Translations under genes and position numbers: made by a program
Origin: Flavobacteriales bacterium
GTDB taxonomy: Bacteria > Bacteroidota > Bacteroidia > Flavobacteriales > Schleiferiaceae
Assembly (NCBI GenBank): GCA_017795025.1
Contig: CP051243.1
Coordinates: 3,186,897 to 3,250,896 of the forward strand
Reading direction: 5' to 3'
Length of the DNA: 64,000 nucleotides
Shown: positions 45,879-53,577 of the stretch, in pieces
How positions within the stretch are numbered: the stretch's first letter is position 1
Layout: every line of letters starts with the position of its first letter
Notes under the pieces: model-generated
Told to the model about the DNA's origin: nothing
Databases searched by the model: none
The model's input: only the letters and a program-made list of their open reading frames with translations

Positions 45879-46288
45879 GTAATTCTGGGGTAAGCATCAT
45901 GATCGTCGACAATGATCAGGTAAATAGCTTCGTCCTTAAAAATATTATTACGCGAAACTATAGCGACGCCAAGGTGGAGCTCTTGCCAGATGGTGCTGAA
46001 GCCTTAGAGGAGTTAAAGCGTTTGGATCAAAGCTCAGAAGATTTCCCGGCCGTAATCCTGCTTGATATTTATATGCCGGTAATGGATGGATTTGAGTTTT
46101 TGGATGAATACATAAAAGAGTTTGCCCATAAAAACTCCATCATCTTCGCGATGAGTAATTCTTTGATTAAAGAAGATCAACAAAGGGCGAACGAATATGA
46201 GGTTGTAAAGGGCTTTATTACTAAGCCTTTGATATACAATAACATCGAGTTTATTATCGAAACCTACCTCCAGGAACGCAATGATTAA
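45875..46288 (+). CDS. Stand-alone receiver-domain response regulator
   Basis: 137 residues, only a receiver domain. Asp64 in LLDIYMPVMDG is the phospho-acceptor; IFAMSNSL and KGFITKP follow at the usual positions. It has no output domain, so it likely acts through a protein partner, or takes part in a phosphorelay. Translationally coupled (ATGA) to the AraC-type regulator; last gene of the module. Confidence 0.9.
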   Translation: MSNSGVSIMIVDNDQVNSFVLKNIITRNYSDAKVELLPDGAEALEELKRLDQSSEDFPAVILLDIYMPVMDGFEFLDEYIKEFAHKNSIIFAMSNSLIKEDQQRANEYEVVKGFITKPLIYNNIEFIIETYLQERND

Positions 46289-46343
46289 AACCTTCCTAAG
46301 ACCTCGCACAAGGTCATGAAACGAAACAACCATAACAATCCTG

Positions 46344-46375
46344 GCCGTCTTGCTAATACCGAGACGGCTTTTTTT
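46344..46375 (+). terminator. Rho-independent terminator after the two-component module
   Basis: GCCGTCT (46344-46350) pairs with AGACGGC (46362-46368), followed by seven T. It separates the module from the next gene. Confidence 0.85.
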
Positions 46376-46491
46376 AGCATGAATGATATCGCTAACTAGT
46401 TCAAGTTTTTTTCTTCCGCTATTCTGATTAGCTTTAAGATCTTAAGCCGATTTTTAATCTTTTTTCCAGCTTCTGAACTTGATTCGCTTTT

Positions 46492-48576
46492 ATGGTACGC
46501 CTTATATTTCAGGTTTTCTTTGTTCTCTTGGGTTTTGTGCTTCAGGCTCAAATCCAAGGCTTAAACCCGACTAATTATGGTCTTCGGGTTCAGGCTTTAA
46601 CCCCTTATGGAAATCAGTTCCTCGCGACCACCGTGCAGCCTTATTTTTTAAAGTTTGATCAAAGTAGTCTAAGTCCCAATGGCTATATTGACTTTCAGGG
46701 CAGCTTTAAAGTAGAGAATTTAGCCGCATTGGGGGATACTATTCTTTACGAATGGAAGCAGCCCTATTTAAGCCAAGCTTGGGTGGTGTCCTATTCTAAG
46801 GATGCTGGGCAAACCTGGAACATGCATCCGCGTTTGCGCAACTACTCAGGTCAATTACACTTCTTTGATTCCCTTTATGTAGTAGATGGGGAATACAGCT
46901 TAATCCGATATACCCTGGATGGAGGGAGAACCTACGATAGTTTGAATTGCGCAGGCGCGTCAATCTTGGGTAAAGATGCAATGGGGGTGTTTTTACGTAA
47001 ATCTATGGGAGATAGCCTGATGTACCTCGATGCCTCTGGGCCAAGGGTTATTGGGCTTTTAGATAGCAGTTTAGGCTCTTTAAATCATCTGCATAGGGGA
47101 GGTGGGCATTATTTCATGCTTCATAATTGGAGTGAGCTTATTGAATTAGACTCGGCTTTTAATTGGCTGCGTTCGGTACATCATTTTTATCCGGGCTTAA
47201 ACTCCGATTTTAAATCATTTAAAAATGGAGATACCCTGGTTTATGCGAAGGGGGATTCCGTCTTGTATTCTTTGGATGCTGGTCAGTCTTGGTCAGTTCA
47301 GGGTATTAATGCTCCTTTAAATCGAGATCGTAAATGTTTGGGGCTGCAAGGTTCTCAACTTATATATAGCCATGGGGCCGGTACCCTTTTGCTTTTCGAC
47401 CTAAGGAATAATGCCCTTAGTTATAGTGGCCAGAATGCCTATCCGGGCCTTTACGAGCTTTGTACAGCAGGATCTCAGTATGTAGGATTAGCGCCTCAGA
47501 GTTTAGCAGGATTAAATCCTGCCTTTAGTATTTTTCATCGTTTGGATCAGCAAGGAAAATCCGTGGATACTAGCTTAGTTCCTTTTGCTTCAAACAGATT
47601 GGCTCCTGCTATTGCCTTTAAAGATTCGTTGAATGGTATATATGCAGACCTAGGAATCTTTTATTACAGCAGTGATGGTGGCAAGTCCTGGCAATCTGTG
47701 CCGGACCCTGATACTGCTCAATACTTTAATATACAGGTTTCCAGAGACGCGAATTGTTATTTTGGTTATGGTATAAGTAAACAAGGTGTTTTTCTGTCGC
47801 GAGTAGATGATCTAGGAAATCGATCAGCTCTCAATTTTAATGTTAGCGTCGGTAATAGAATACGTGATATTGCCTTTAGTTCTTGTGATACTGGTTTAGT
47901 GGTTTCTGATTATGGGATCTATAAAACCACGGATGGCGGCCTGAGTTTTCAAATTGTACATCAGAGCTCTAAACTGTCTTGGCACTTGCAGTTTAAGCAG
48001 GATACGCTCTTTTTAGCAGGTCGTGATACCAATTATTACTCCATTGGTTATACCGGACCATTTATTCCGATTGACGCCCAGCCTCATCATAATTGGCATG
48101 GTGAAAGTGGGCCTTATTTTTTCTTTAATGCGCATCGCGTAATTAGCTATGATGCGGATGAAAGCAAGTTTAGGATTGCCGATACCCGCCATAATTATAA
48201 CCAGAGTTTGAGCCTACCTGTGGATTATATTTATGATTTTCTGCCTAGTGATTCCAGTGCGGTAGCCATTGGCGCTGGAGGACAGTTCTACGGTATTCGT
48301 GAGGAGGCTTTGTTTCCTGCGGATATTGCCTTGATCGAAGGGCTGCCATTGCAGCCTGAGCTTAAAGTGTATCCAAATCCCTGTAAAGGATATTTGAACG
48401 TCGAGGGAGGGGATTTTAAGGAGTATAAACTCTATAATCTTAAAGGCTACATGCTTGATTCAGGTTATATAAATGATGGTATTGATATTTCGAAATTCCA
48501 GTCTGGAATGTATATTTTGGAATTGAATGGTTTAGGAAGTTCTGCTTCCGTTCGTCGTCTGATTTATCGAGAATAG
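46492..48576 (+). CDS. Large secreted protein with Asp-box repeats and type A T9SS sorting domain
   Basis: 694 residues. Signal peptide 1-19 (FVLLGFVLQAQ). Several Asp-box/BNR-like motifs (SKDAGQTWNMHP, SLDAGQSWSVQG, SSDGGKSWQSVPD, TTDGGLSFQIVHQ) indicate a beta-propeller of the sialidase/VPS10 type, with no recognised catalytic residues. The last ~70 residues are a type A sorting domain (VYPNPCKGYLNVEG, then ISKFQSGMYILELNG). Surface-exported by the type IX system; role unknown. The gene stands alone, next to the repeat array at 48.7 kb. Confidence 0.75.
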   Translation: MVRLIFQVFFVLLGFVLQAQIQGLNPTNYGLRVQALTPYGNQFLATTVQPYFLKFDQSSLSPNGYIDFQGSFKVENLAALGDTILYEWKQPYLSQAWVVSYSKDAGQTWNMHPRLRNYSGQLHFFDSLYVVDGEYSLIRYTLDGGRTYDSLNCAGASILGKDAMGVFLRKSMGDSLMYLDASGPRVIGLLDSSLGSLNHLHRGGGHYFMLHNWSELIELDSAFNWLRSVHHFYPGLNSDFKSFKNGDTLVYAKGDSVLYSLDAGQSWSVQGINAPLNRDRKCLGLQGSQLIYSHGAGTLLLFDLRNNALSYSGQNAYPGLYELCTAGSQYVGLAPQSLAGLNPAFSIFHRLDQQGKSVDTSLVPFASNRLAPAIAFKDSLNGIYADLGIFYYSSDGGKSWQSVPDPDTAQYFNIQVSRDANCYFGYGISKQGVFLSRVDDLGNRSALNFNVSVGNRIRDIAFSSCDTGLVVSDYGIYKTTDGGLSFQIVHQSSKLSWHLQFKQDTLFLAGRDTNYYSIGYTGPFIPIDAQPHHNWHGESGPYFFFNAHRVISYDADESKFRIADTRHNYNQSLSLPVDYIYDFLPSDSSAVAIGAGGQFYGIREEALFPADIALIEGLPLQPELKVYPNPCKGYLNVEGGDFKEYKLYNLKGYMLDSGYINDGIDISKFQSGMYILELNGLGSSASVRRLIYRE

Positions 48577-48726
48577 TTAGGGCCTTTAAGGGAAAGTAGA
48601 AAGTGAAGTTTTTTAAAACGGCTATTTTTTACTGAAAATGGAAAACCATAATTATTAATCTCGGTCTAATCATAAAGGTGTGACTCTTGGAGATATACTT
48701 AAGCTCTGTGATTCAGGCCTATAATG
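48577..48726. other. Intergenic stretch before the repeat array
   Basis: About 150 bp of AT-rich sequence without a coding frame, hairpin or promoter that I can support. It separates the secreted propeller gene from the repeats. Confidence 0.5.
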
Positions 48727-48761
48727 AAAAAAAGCTTCGGAGCTGCTGCTCTAAGGCTTTT
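48727..48761 (-). terminator. Array terminator, fourth copy
   Basis: AAAGCTTCGGAGC and GCTCTAAGGCTTTT pair around a short loop. On the minus strand it is the same hairpin as in the three other units, with changes that preserve the pairing. Confidence 0.6.
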
Positions 48762-48771
48762 CTAGTAGCGG

Positions 48772-48904
48772 GGGCCAGATTGAGCACACTCCTTTTAGTC
48801 GAGTGCTCGGACTGCTAGGGGGAGCTTAACTAGAAAAGCCTGAACCTCGCTGCGCTTGGTTTACTTTTTTCATTTAAGTCCTTGCGCCTAAGCAAGCTTG
48901 GCTG
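48772..48904 (-). repeat. 133-bp palindromic repeat, copy U1
   Basis: 133 bp, matching copy U2 (48950-49082) with about six mismatches and no gaps. On the minus strand it ends with the initiator-tRNA 3' bases (CTGGCCC, extended to the tRNA end in this copy) and contains a hairpin GAGCAC ... GTGCTC. Arms GGCTTTTCTAGT (48755-48766) and ACTAGAAAAGCC (48829-48840) form a perfect 12-bp inverted repeat around it. No coding frame. Confidence 0.75.
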
Positions 48905-48949
48905 GCTTTAAATGAGGAAGGTCCTAAGATTTGCTCTTATTTAGGTAAA

Positions 48950-49082
48950 GGGCCAGATTGAGCACACTCCTCTTAGTCGAGTGCTCGGACTATTAGGGGG
49001 AGCTTAACTAGAAAAGCCTAAACCTCGCTGCGCTTGGTTTACTTTTTTCATTTAAGTGCTTGCGCCTAAGTAAGCTTGGCTG
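48950..49082 (-). repeat. 133-bp palindromic repeat, copy U2
   Basis: Second copy, 178 bp from U1. It reads into the array terminator through a 15-bp perfect inverted repeat, CTTTTTTCATTTAAG (49042-49056) and CTTAAATGAAAAAAG (49087-49101), which encloses the smaller pairing near AAGC/GCTT. Non-coding; function unknown. Confidence 0.75.
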
Positions 49083-49094
49083 AGTCCTTAAATG

Positions 49095-49127
49095 AAAAAA
49101 GCCCTGGAGCAATGCTCTAAGGCTTTT
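49095..49127 (-). terminator. Array terminator, third copy
   Basis: Hairpin GCCCTGGAGC - AAT - GCTCTAAGGC flanked by A and T runs. Sequence differs from the next two copies but the stem is kept. Confidence 0.65.
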
Positions 49128-49131
49128 CTAG

Positions 49132-49191
49132 TAGCGGGGGCCAGACTCGAACTGACGTCCGCCTTGGGCGGATAAGAGCCCAACGAGCTAC
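49132..49191 (-). pseudogene. 5'-truncated initiator-tRNA copy (B)
   Basis: Identical to the intact tRNA-fMet from the D-arm GTAGCTCGTTGGGCTC to the start of the anticodon loop, and again from GTCAGTTCGAG to the 3' end. The acceptor 5' strand and half of the D-arm are missing. The middle differs: the sequence TCCGCCCAAGGCGGA replaces the anticodon loop and variable region, so it cannot decode. Its first bases supply the TAG stop of the preceding GIY-YIG gene. Confidence 0.8.
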
Positions 49192-49442
49192 TGGTATTTA
49201 GGAAGGATTTTAGACCGAATCAGATGCCTTCCTTGACCAGATTTAAGAAACCGTTCGTCTTTTAAAGCATCACTTTTTGACGCGTGGAAGCGAACCTCAA
49301 TCACAAACCATGGTCTAAACTGAGTGGTAAACCCCTTTTTGGCCAAGCTTTGATGAGAGCGAAAGCGTTGGATTAGATTGGTAGTATAGCCAATATAAAG
49401 TCGGTCGTATTTAAAGGAGTAAAGAACATAGGTTACAAACAT
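49188..49442 (-). CDS. GIY-YIG nuclease family protein, downstream copy
   Basis: 84 residues, single GIY-YIG domain of the small YhbQ/UPF0213 type. Motifs: YVLYS (4-8), YIGYT with the catalytic Tyr (~16-20), RFRSHQ (catalytic Arg), a Glu in EVRF, and the end KDERFLKSGQGRHLI. It differs from the upstream copy by Asn instead of Asp in the TT(N/D)LIQ segment. The frame stays open far upstream through the tRNA-derived sequence, but the Met at 49442 is preferred because the domain begins there. The stop codon TAG lies in the truncated tRNA sequence. Nuclease activity and target are unproven. Confidence 0.8.
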   Translation of the reverse strand: MFVTYVLYSFKYDRLYIGYTTNLIQRFRSHQSLAKKGFTTQFRPWFVIEVRFHASKSDALKDERFLKSGQGRHLIRSKILPKYQ

Positions 49443-49502
49443 GGAAATATTAAAATTAACAGTCCCTTGCCGCCTAAGCAAGCTTGGCTTAGTCCTTAAA
49501 TG

Positions 49503-49536
49503 AAAAAAGCCTCGGAGCTGCTGCTCTAAGGCTTTT
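49503..49536 (-). terminator. Array terminator, second copy
   Basis: GCCTCGGAGC and GCTCTAAGGC form a stem, with A- and T-runs on the sides. Reading leftward it ends transcripts from the truncated tRNA copy. Confidence 0.7.
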
Positions 49537-49540
49537 CTAG

Positions 49541-49600
49541 TAGCGGGGGCCAGACTCGAACTGACGTCCGCCTTGGGCGGATAAGAGCCCAACGAGCTAC
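49541..49600 (-). pseudogene. 5'-truncated initiator-tRNA copy (C)
   Basis: Same truncated and hairpin-altered structure as copy B, exactly 409 bp away. It provides the TAG stop of the upstream GIY-YIG gene. The 3' half matches the intact tRNA at 49950-50022, so the T-arm could still fold. Confidence 0.8.
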
Positions 49601-49851
49601 TGGTATTTAGGAAGGATTTTAGACCGAATCAGATGCCTTCCTTGACCAGATTTAAGAAACCGTTCGTCTTTTAAAGCATCACTTTTTGACGCGTGGAAGC
49701 GAACCTCAATTACAAACCATGGTCTAAACTGAGTGGTAAACCCCTTTTTAGCCAAGCTTTGATGAGAGCGAAAGCGTTGGATTAGATCGGTAGTATAGCC
49801 AATATAAAGTCGGTCGTATTTAAAGGAGTAAAGAACATAGGTTACAAACAT
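49597..49851 (-). CDS. GIY-YIG nuclease family protein, upstream copy
   Basis: 84 residues, nearly identical to the gene at 49188-49442; about three base differences are visible and one changes the protein (Asp for Asn in TTDLIQRF). All conserved GIY-YIG positions are present. The frame is open upstream as far as the tRNA (to 50016), a trap that would yield a false 139-residue protein whose first residues are translated tRNA. The real start is the Met at 49851. It lies ~100 bp downstream of the initiator tRNA on the same strand, separated by a terminator. Confidence 0.8.
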   Translation of the reverse strand: MFVTYVLYSFKYDRLYIGYTTDLIQRFRSHQSLAKKGFTTQFRPWFVIEVRFHASKSDALKDERFLKSGQGRHLIRSKILPKYQ

Positions 49852-49911
49852 GGAAATATTAAAATTAACAGTCCCTTGCCGCCTAAGCAAGCTTGGCTTA
49901 GTCCTTAAATG

Positions 49912-49945
49912 AAAAAAGCCTCGGAGCTGCTGCTCTAAGGCTTTT
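49912..49945 (-). terminator. Terminator of the initiator tRNA
   Basis: GCCTCGGAGC and GCTCTAAGGC pair around TGCT, with six T on the minus strand following; it lies 5 bp past the tRNA 3' end. Confidence 0.8.
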
Positions 49946-49949
49946 CTAG

Positions 49950-50022
<73 letters not shown>

Positions 50023-50047
50023 ATATGTTGTTTCCCTATTGGGGCGG

Positions 50048-50079
50048 CAAATATAAAAGCTTTTTTAATTCTGACCAAA
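50048..50079 (-). promoter_or_regulatory. Bacteroidota promoter for the initiator tRNA
   Basis: On the minus strand TTTGG (50079-50075), a 19-bp spacer and TATATTTG (50055-50048), the closest match to consensus in the window. The tRNA starts about 25 bp later. Confidence 0.7.
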
Positions 50080-50108
50080 GCATGATGGAAAACTATTATT
50101 TTAGAGGC

Positions 50109-52166
50109 ATGAGTCGGATTTTCTTCTTCCTCTGCCTATTGCTATTTACCCTTCCGGAAGCTTCGGGGCAAGTGAAACCTTATACTTCCGAGTATTGGGA
50201 AGATCATTGGCGAGAGTGGCCGCGTCCGCGTTTTGATTTTCGCATCGACTCCTTTGTTGCCGTTGAGCATATCATCCAAAAAGAGTATTTTAATGCAGGT
50301 TCTAATTCGGCTGGGGAGCGCTATCAACAATATGCGCGGTTTCAATATCCAACGGAAGAGTCTATTGCTAATTGGTCGAAGATCCTATTTCAACTACCCA
50401 ATTATACCCGCTTAGCCGATGTTGATTTTCGAATTTGGGATAAAGATATTCTAGTGTACGAGGCACGGTCCACTAGCATGCGGGAGCTGTTTTTAGATAG
50501 CTTGGTGGTGGATCCGCATAGTAATAAACTTTTTGCCTTTAGCTTAACTTTTCCTGAGTTAAAACCGGGGCATATTGTAGAAGTGATGATTTCGCTCGAA
50601 GGCACTCCACTTCCATACCATTTGGGTTTTCATCAGAGCTTTCCGATAATCGAATCTACCCAAAGAATTAAAATTCTCTCAGCTTATCCCTTGCAATACT
50701 CCGCTTCAGAGGGAGTAGAACATAGTGAAGACCGAGAGTTTGAAAACAAGTTTTACCGCTTCAAATATCAAAATTGTAAAGCCTTAAGCCCCGAACAAGG
50801 TCTAAGCACACAAGCCGCCGAACTCCCTGGTGTTTGGATCGACTGGCTAGATCAAATTTTTCGTTACGATCGCGAGGAAAGTCAGTCTTGGCAGCAAGTG
50901 GTGGATCACCTTTTTTATGAAGGAGAATTACAGGATTATGCAGTTTATCGGAATTCCTTGGATCGGGAGTTTGGCCTTCAACAGTATTATGGATCTTGGA
51001 TTCGTCCCGTACGCTATTTCCATGAACGTCCCAATTACCTCAATGCAAATGAAGCCCATGCCGAGGGGCGTTGGCGGCTTACCCGAGCCTATGCGGATCG
51101 CTGGCTAGCCGTGCAAGAAAGTTTGGAAGAGATAGTGATGGATAATAAAGTACCTAGTCTTGAGGAGGGAATAAAAATGGTATACCAGGCCCAAAAGGAG
51201 GCTACTCAAAAATACATTCGCCAAATACCAGTATATCCCCCTGTTTTTACGGAATACGGTTTGCTTTGCTCCCATTACGAGCGCCTGTTTCGCTATCATC
51301 GTGTAGATTATCGCCTCGCCTTGTACTACCCTGCCCGCAGCGGAAAGCCGAAGCTTGATTATCCCTCCCCATGGCCGGCTTATGCACGGGGTATAGCTTG
51401 GCGCAAATCGGACCAAGACGATTGGCAGTTTATTTTCCCGGGGCCTTATTTGGGAGCCTTTTTAAAACCTGGCCAAGTTCCACCTGATTTTCAAGGGGGA
51501 CAGGCTTTGCTGTTTGAACGAGACAGCCTCAATCCCCAGTGGGTGGCTTTAAATGAGGTGAATCCAAGTTCACATAAAGTGGTCTTTAAAAAGTCCTTCC
51601 ATTTGAGGTCTGATGTGAATCGTTTGATAATAAGGGATAGTATCTTTTACTATGGGGCCATGCGCTCCATCTTAGCAGGGGCCTATTTGCGAACCGACTC
51701 TGCCAAGGATATGCTGGGCTTCACAAATTTCCAATTACTGCACAATGCCCTGCTTTCGGATAGTTTGCAGGTAGCTCCTTCGCAGAGCATAGCGAGCTCC
51801 GATACCTTTAAAATGAGTTTGGATTTGAGCCTGGCCCGAACCCTGCGCACTAGGCCTTATGTAGATCGAAGCTTCGCCATTCCAATGGTTTATAGCATGA
51901 ACTGGGTTTGGGATTTTTGGGTGGATGACAGTCTAGGTATTAAGCTACCTTTGCTGCCTGATGTGGATCGAAGTATTTACAGCTTAAAGCAATCCTTAAA
52001 GAAGCAAGGGAAAGGGCGTTATCGCTATACCTTAGCGCTTAGTCTAAAACAATGCTATATAAACAAAGAAGAGCTTTGGCAGTACCAGAAATTATTCGAC
52101 CGCTTGGGTGAACCTTTAGAAATTAAATTTTGGCCGATATCAAACAACATAGGGCGGGGTATGTAA
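50109..52166 (+). CDS. Secreted protein of unknown function, DUF3857/transglutaminase-like architecture possible
   Basis: 685 residues. The start at 50109 gives a signal peptide (MSRIFFFLCLLLFTLPEASGQ); the frame is open further upstream through the tRNA, which is excluded. After it a beta-rich N-terminal region (IWDKDILVYEARSTSMR, TFPELKPGHIVEVMIS) resembles DUF3857, and the helical middle lies where a transglutaminase-like domain would sit, but no clear Cys-His-Asp triad is visible. Ends overlapping era by 37 bp. Assignment is tentative. Confidence 0.5.
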   Translation: MSRIFFFLCLLLFTLPEASGQVKPYTSEYWEDHWREWPRPRFDFRIDSFVAVEHIIQKEYFNAGSNSAGERYQQYARFQYPTEESIANWSKILFQLPNYTRLADVDFRIWDKDILVYEARSTSMRELFLDSLVVDPHSNKLFAFSLTFPELKPGHIVEVMISLEGTPLPYHLGFHQSFPIIESTQRIKILSAYPLQYSASEGVEHSEDREFENKFYRFKYQNCKALSPEQGLSTQAAELPGVWIDWLDQIFRYDREESQSWQQVVDHLFYEGELQDYAVYRNSLDREFGLQQYYGSWIRPVRYFHERPNYLNANEAHAEGRWRLTRAYADRWLAVQESLEEIVMDNKVPSLEEGIKMVYQAQKEATQKYIRQIPVYPPVFTEYGLLCSHYERLFRYHRVDYRLALYYPARSGKPKLDYPSPWPAYARGIAWRKSDQDDWQFIFPGPYLGAFLKPGQVPPDFQGGQALLFERDSLNPQWVALNEVNPSSHKVVFKKSFHLRSDVNRLIIRDSIFYYGAMRSILAGAYLRTDSAKDMLGFTNFQLLHNALLSDSLQVAPSQSIASSDTFKMSLDLSLARTLRTRPYVDRSFAIPMVYSMNWVWDFWVDDSLGIKLPLLPDVDRSIYSLKQSLKKQGKGRYRYTLALSLKQCYINKEELWQYQKLFDRLGEPLEIKFWPISNNIGRGM

Positions 52167-53023
52167 ACATCATTGGAAATCCTAATGTGGGAAAGTCTAC
52201 CCTCCTTAATGCACTTTTGGGAGAGCAATTGTCGATTACAACTCCAAAAGCCCAAACTACCCGTCACCGCATATTGGGTATGCTTAATGGTGATGATTAC
52301 CAGATTGTTTTTTCCGATACCCCCGGAATTATTAAGCCGGCCTATGCGCTCCAAGAACGTATGATGGACTTTGTGCACACTACCTTTGAGGACGCTGATG
52401 TATTCCTATACTTGGTAGAACCAGGTATTCGCTCCTTAAAGGACGAGCAGGTTTATCAAAAGTTGAAAGCGGTTAAGGAGCCCGTATTTATTATCCTTAA
52501 TAAGATAGATACTATTAACCAAGAGAAGCTAGAATCGGAGGTGGACTATTGGCACAGCGAATTTCCGGATGCGGCCATTTTACCGCTATCGGCCCTCAAT
52601 AATTTTAATACGGATATTCTTTTAAATCGCCTCATTGAACTCTTACCCGAAAGTCCACCGTTTTATGATAAGGAGGATTTAAGTGATCGTAATGAGCGCT
52701 TTTTTGTGGAGGAAATGGTTCGTGAGCAAATCCTCTTTAACTATTCCAAGGAAATCCCCTACGCAGTAGAAGTAGAAGTGGAAGAGTTTAAGGAAGCGGA
52801 AGATATTATTCGGATACGCGCCAATATCTACGTGGAGCGAAATACCCAGAAAGGCATCATTGTAGGAGCCAAGGGAAGCATGATTAAAAAAACCGGCACC
52901 GGAGCCCGCAAGAAGATGGAGGCTTTTTTTAAGAAAAAGATTTTTCTCGATTTATTTGTGAAAGTGCGGAAGGATTGGCGTAGTAATGATCGCGACTTAA
53001 ACCGATTCGGCTATAAGTCTTAA
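52130..53023 (+). CDS. era: GTPase Era
   Basis: 297 residues. G1 [15 protein letters not shown]3 DTPGI, G4 NKID and the C-terminal KH domain with IIVGAKGSMIKKTGTGARK. Binds 16S rRNA in small-subunit assembly. The start is a TTG at 52130 (no later in-frame Met before the P-loop), lying inside the preceding gene. Its stop shares 4 bp with the convergent leucine-rich-repeat gene. Confidence 0.95.
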   Translation: MADIKQHRAGYVNIIGNPNVGKSTLLNALLGEQLSITTPKAQTTRHRILGMLNGDDYQIVFSDTPGIIKPAYALQERMMDFVHTTFEDADVFLYLVEPGIRSLKDEQVYQKLKAVKEPVFIILNKIDTINQEKLESEVDYWHSEFPDAAILPLSALNNFNTDILLNRLIELLPESPPFYDKEDLSDRNERFFVEEMVREQILFNYSKEIPYAVEVEVEEFKEAEDIIRIRANIYVERNTQKGIIVGAKGSMIKKTGTGARKKMEAFFKKKIFLDLFVKVRKDWRSNDRDLNRFGYKS

Positions 53024-53577
53024 TCACAGTCGCATCCCCAAGTAGATTCGATTTCCCAATCGGCTCGGCACTCGTACAGCCAAGCCAAGTCTCGTGTACC
53101 TAAAAAATTCCTTCTCAAATCAAGGGTTTGTATGCTAGGATGCTTGCAAATGGATGGGTCGATAAACTTGATTTCGCAATCCCAAAGATCCAGCAAGATG
53201 AGGCTGGGCAGGCTTAGTACTTCCTTACCAACACTGTCTATGGGATTTCTATCAAGATGCAACTCCTTTAAATTAGGACAAGCTGCCAGTATTTGTGGGA
53301 TCTGCCGAAAGGCATTTTTAGATAGGTGTAAAACTTCAAGCTGTTTTAACTGGCTTAAGAAACGGGGTAGGGAATCAAGCTCATTGTCGCTCAGGTCTAA
53401 TTCCCTGAGGGCGATGCAGTCCATTAACTCCTTTGGAACTTCCTGTAGCTGGCAACGATGCAGGTCGATGTATTCTATACTCGATAGATTAGGCGTGCTT
53501 AAAAAATCTTTAAGGCGCGCTTGACCATCTGCCGAAAGGCTATAGAGAAGCAAGAACAGCACGAGCAGCCTTTTCAT
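53020..53577 (-). CDS. Leucine-rich-repeat secreted protein
   Basis: 185 residues. Signal peptide 1-19 (LVLFLLLYSLSADGQ). About five to six LRRs of ~23 residues, as LRELDLSDNELDSLP, LEVLHLSKNAFRQIP and LKELHLDRNPIDSVG. LRR arcs bind proteins, so it may serve in adhesion or protein interaction. Ends with Cys-x-Cys-Asp. The start overlaps ribF by 38 bp on the same strand. Confidence 0.8.
   Translation of the reverse strand: MKRLLVLFLLLYSLSADGQARLKDFLSTPNLSSIEYIDLHRCQLQEVPKELMDCIALRELDLSDNELDSLPRFLSQLKQLEVLHLSKNAFRQIPQILAACPNLKELHLDRNPIDSVGKEVLSLPSLILLDLWDCEIKFIDPSICKHPSIQTLDLRRNFLGTRDLAWLYECRADWEIESTWGCDCD

Larger units (their letters stand above)
49132..49540 (-). repeat. 409-bp tandem unit, downstream copy
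   Basis: Contains the truncated tRNA copy, the GIY-YIG gene and its terminator. The next unit starts exactly 409 bp later (49541) and the intact tRNA another 409 bp later (49950). The two units differ at only a few bases over the GIY-YIG gene, which suggests recent tandem duplication. Confidence 0.85.
49541..49949 (-). repeat. 409-bp tandem unit, upstream copy
   Basis: Same layout as 49132-49540: truncated tRNA, terminator, GIY-YIG gene, then the terminator directly after the intact tRNA. Confidence 0.85.
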
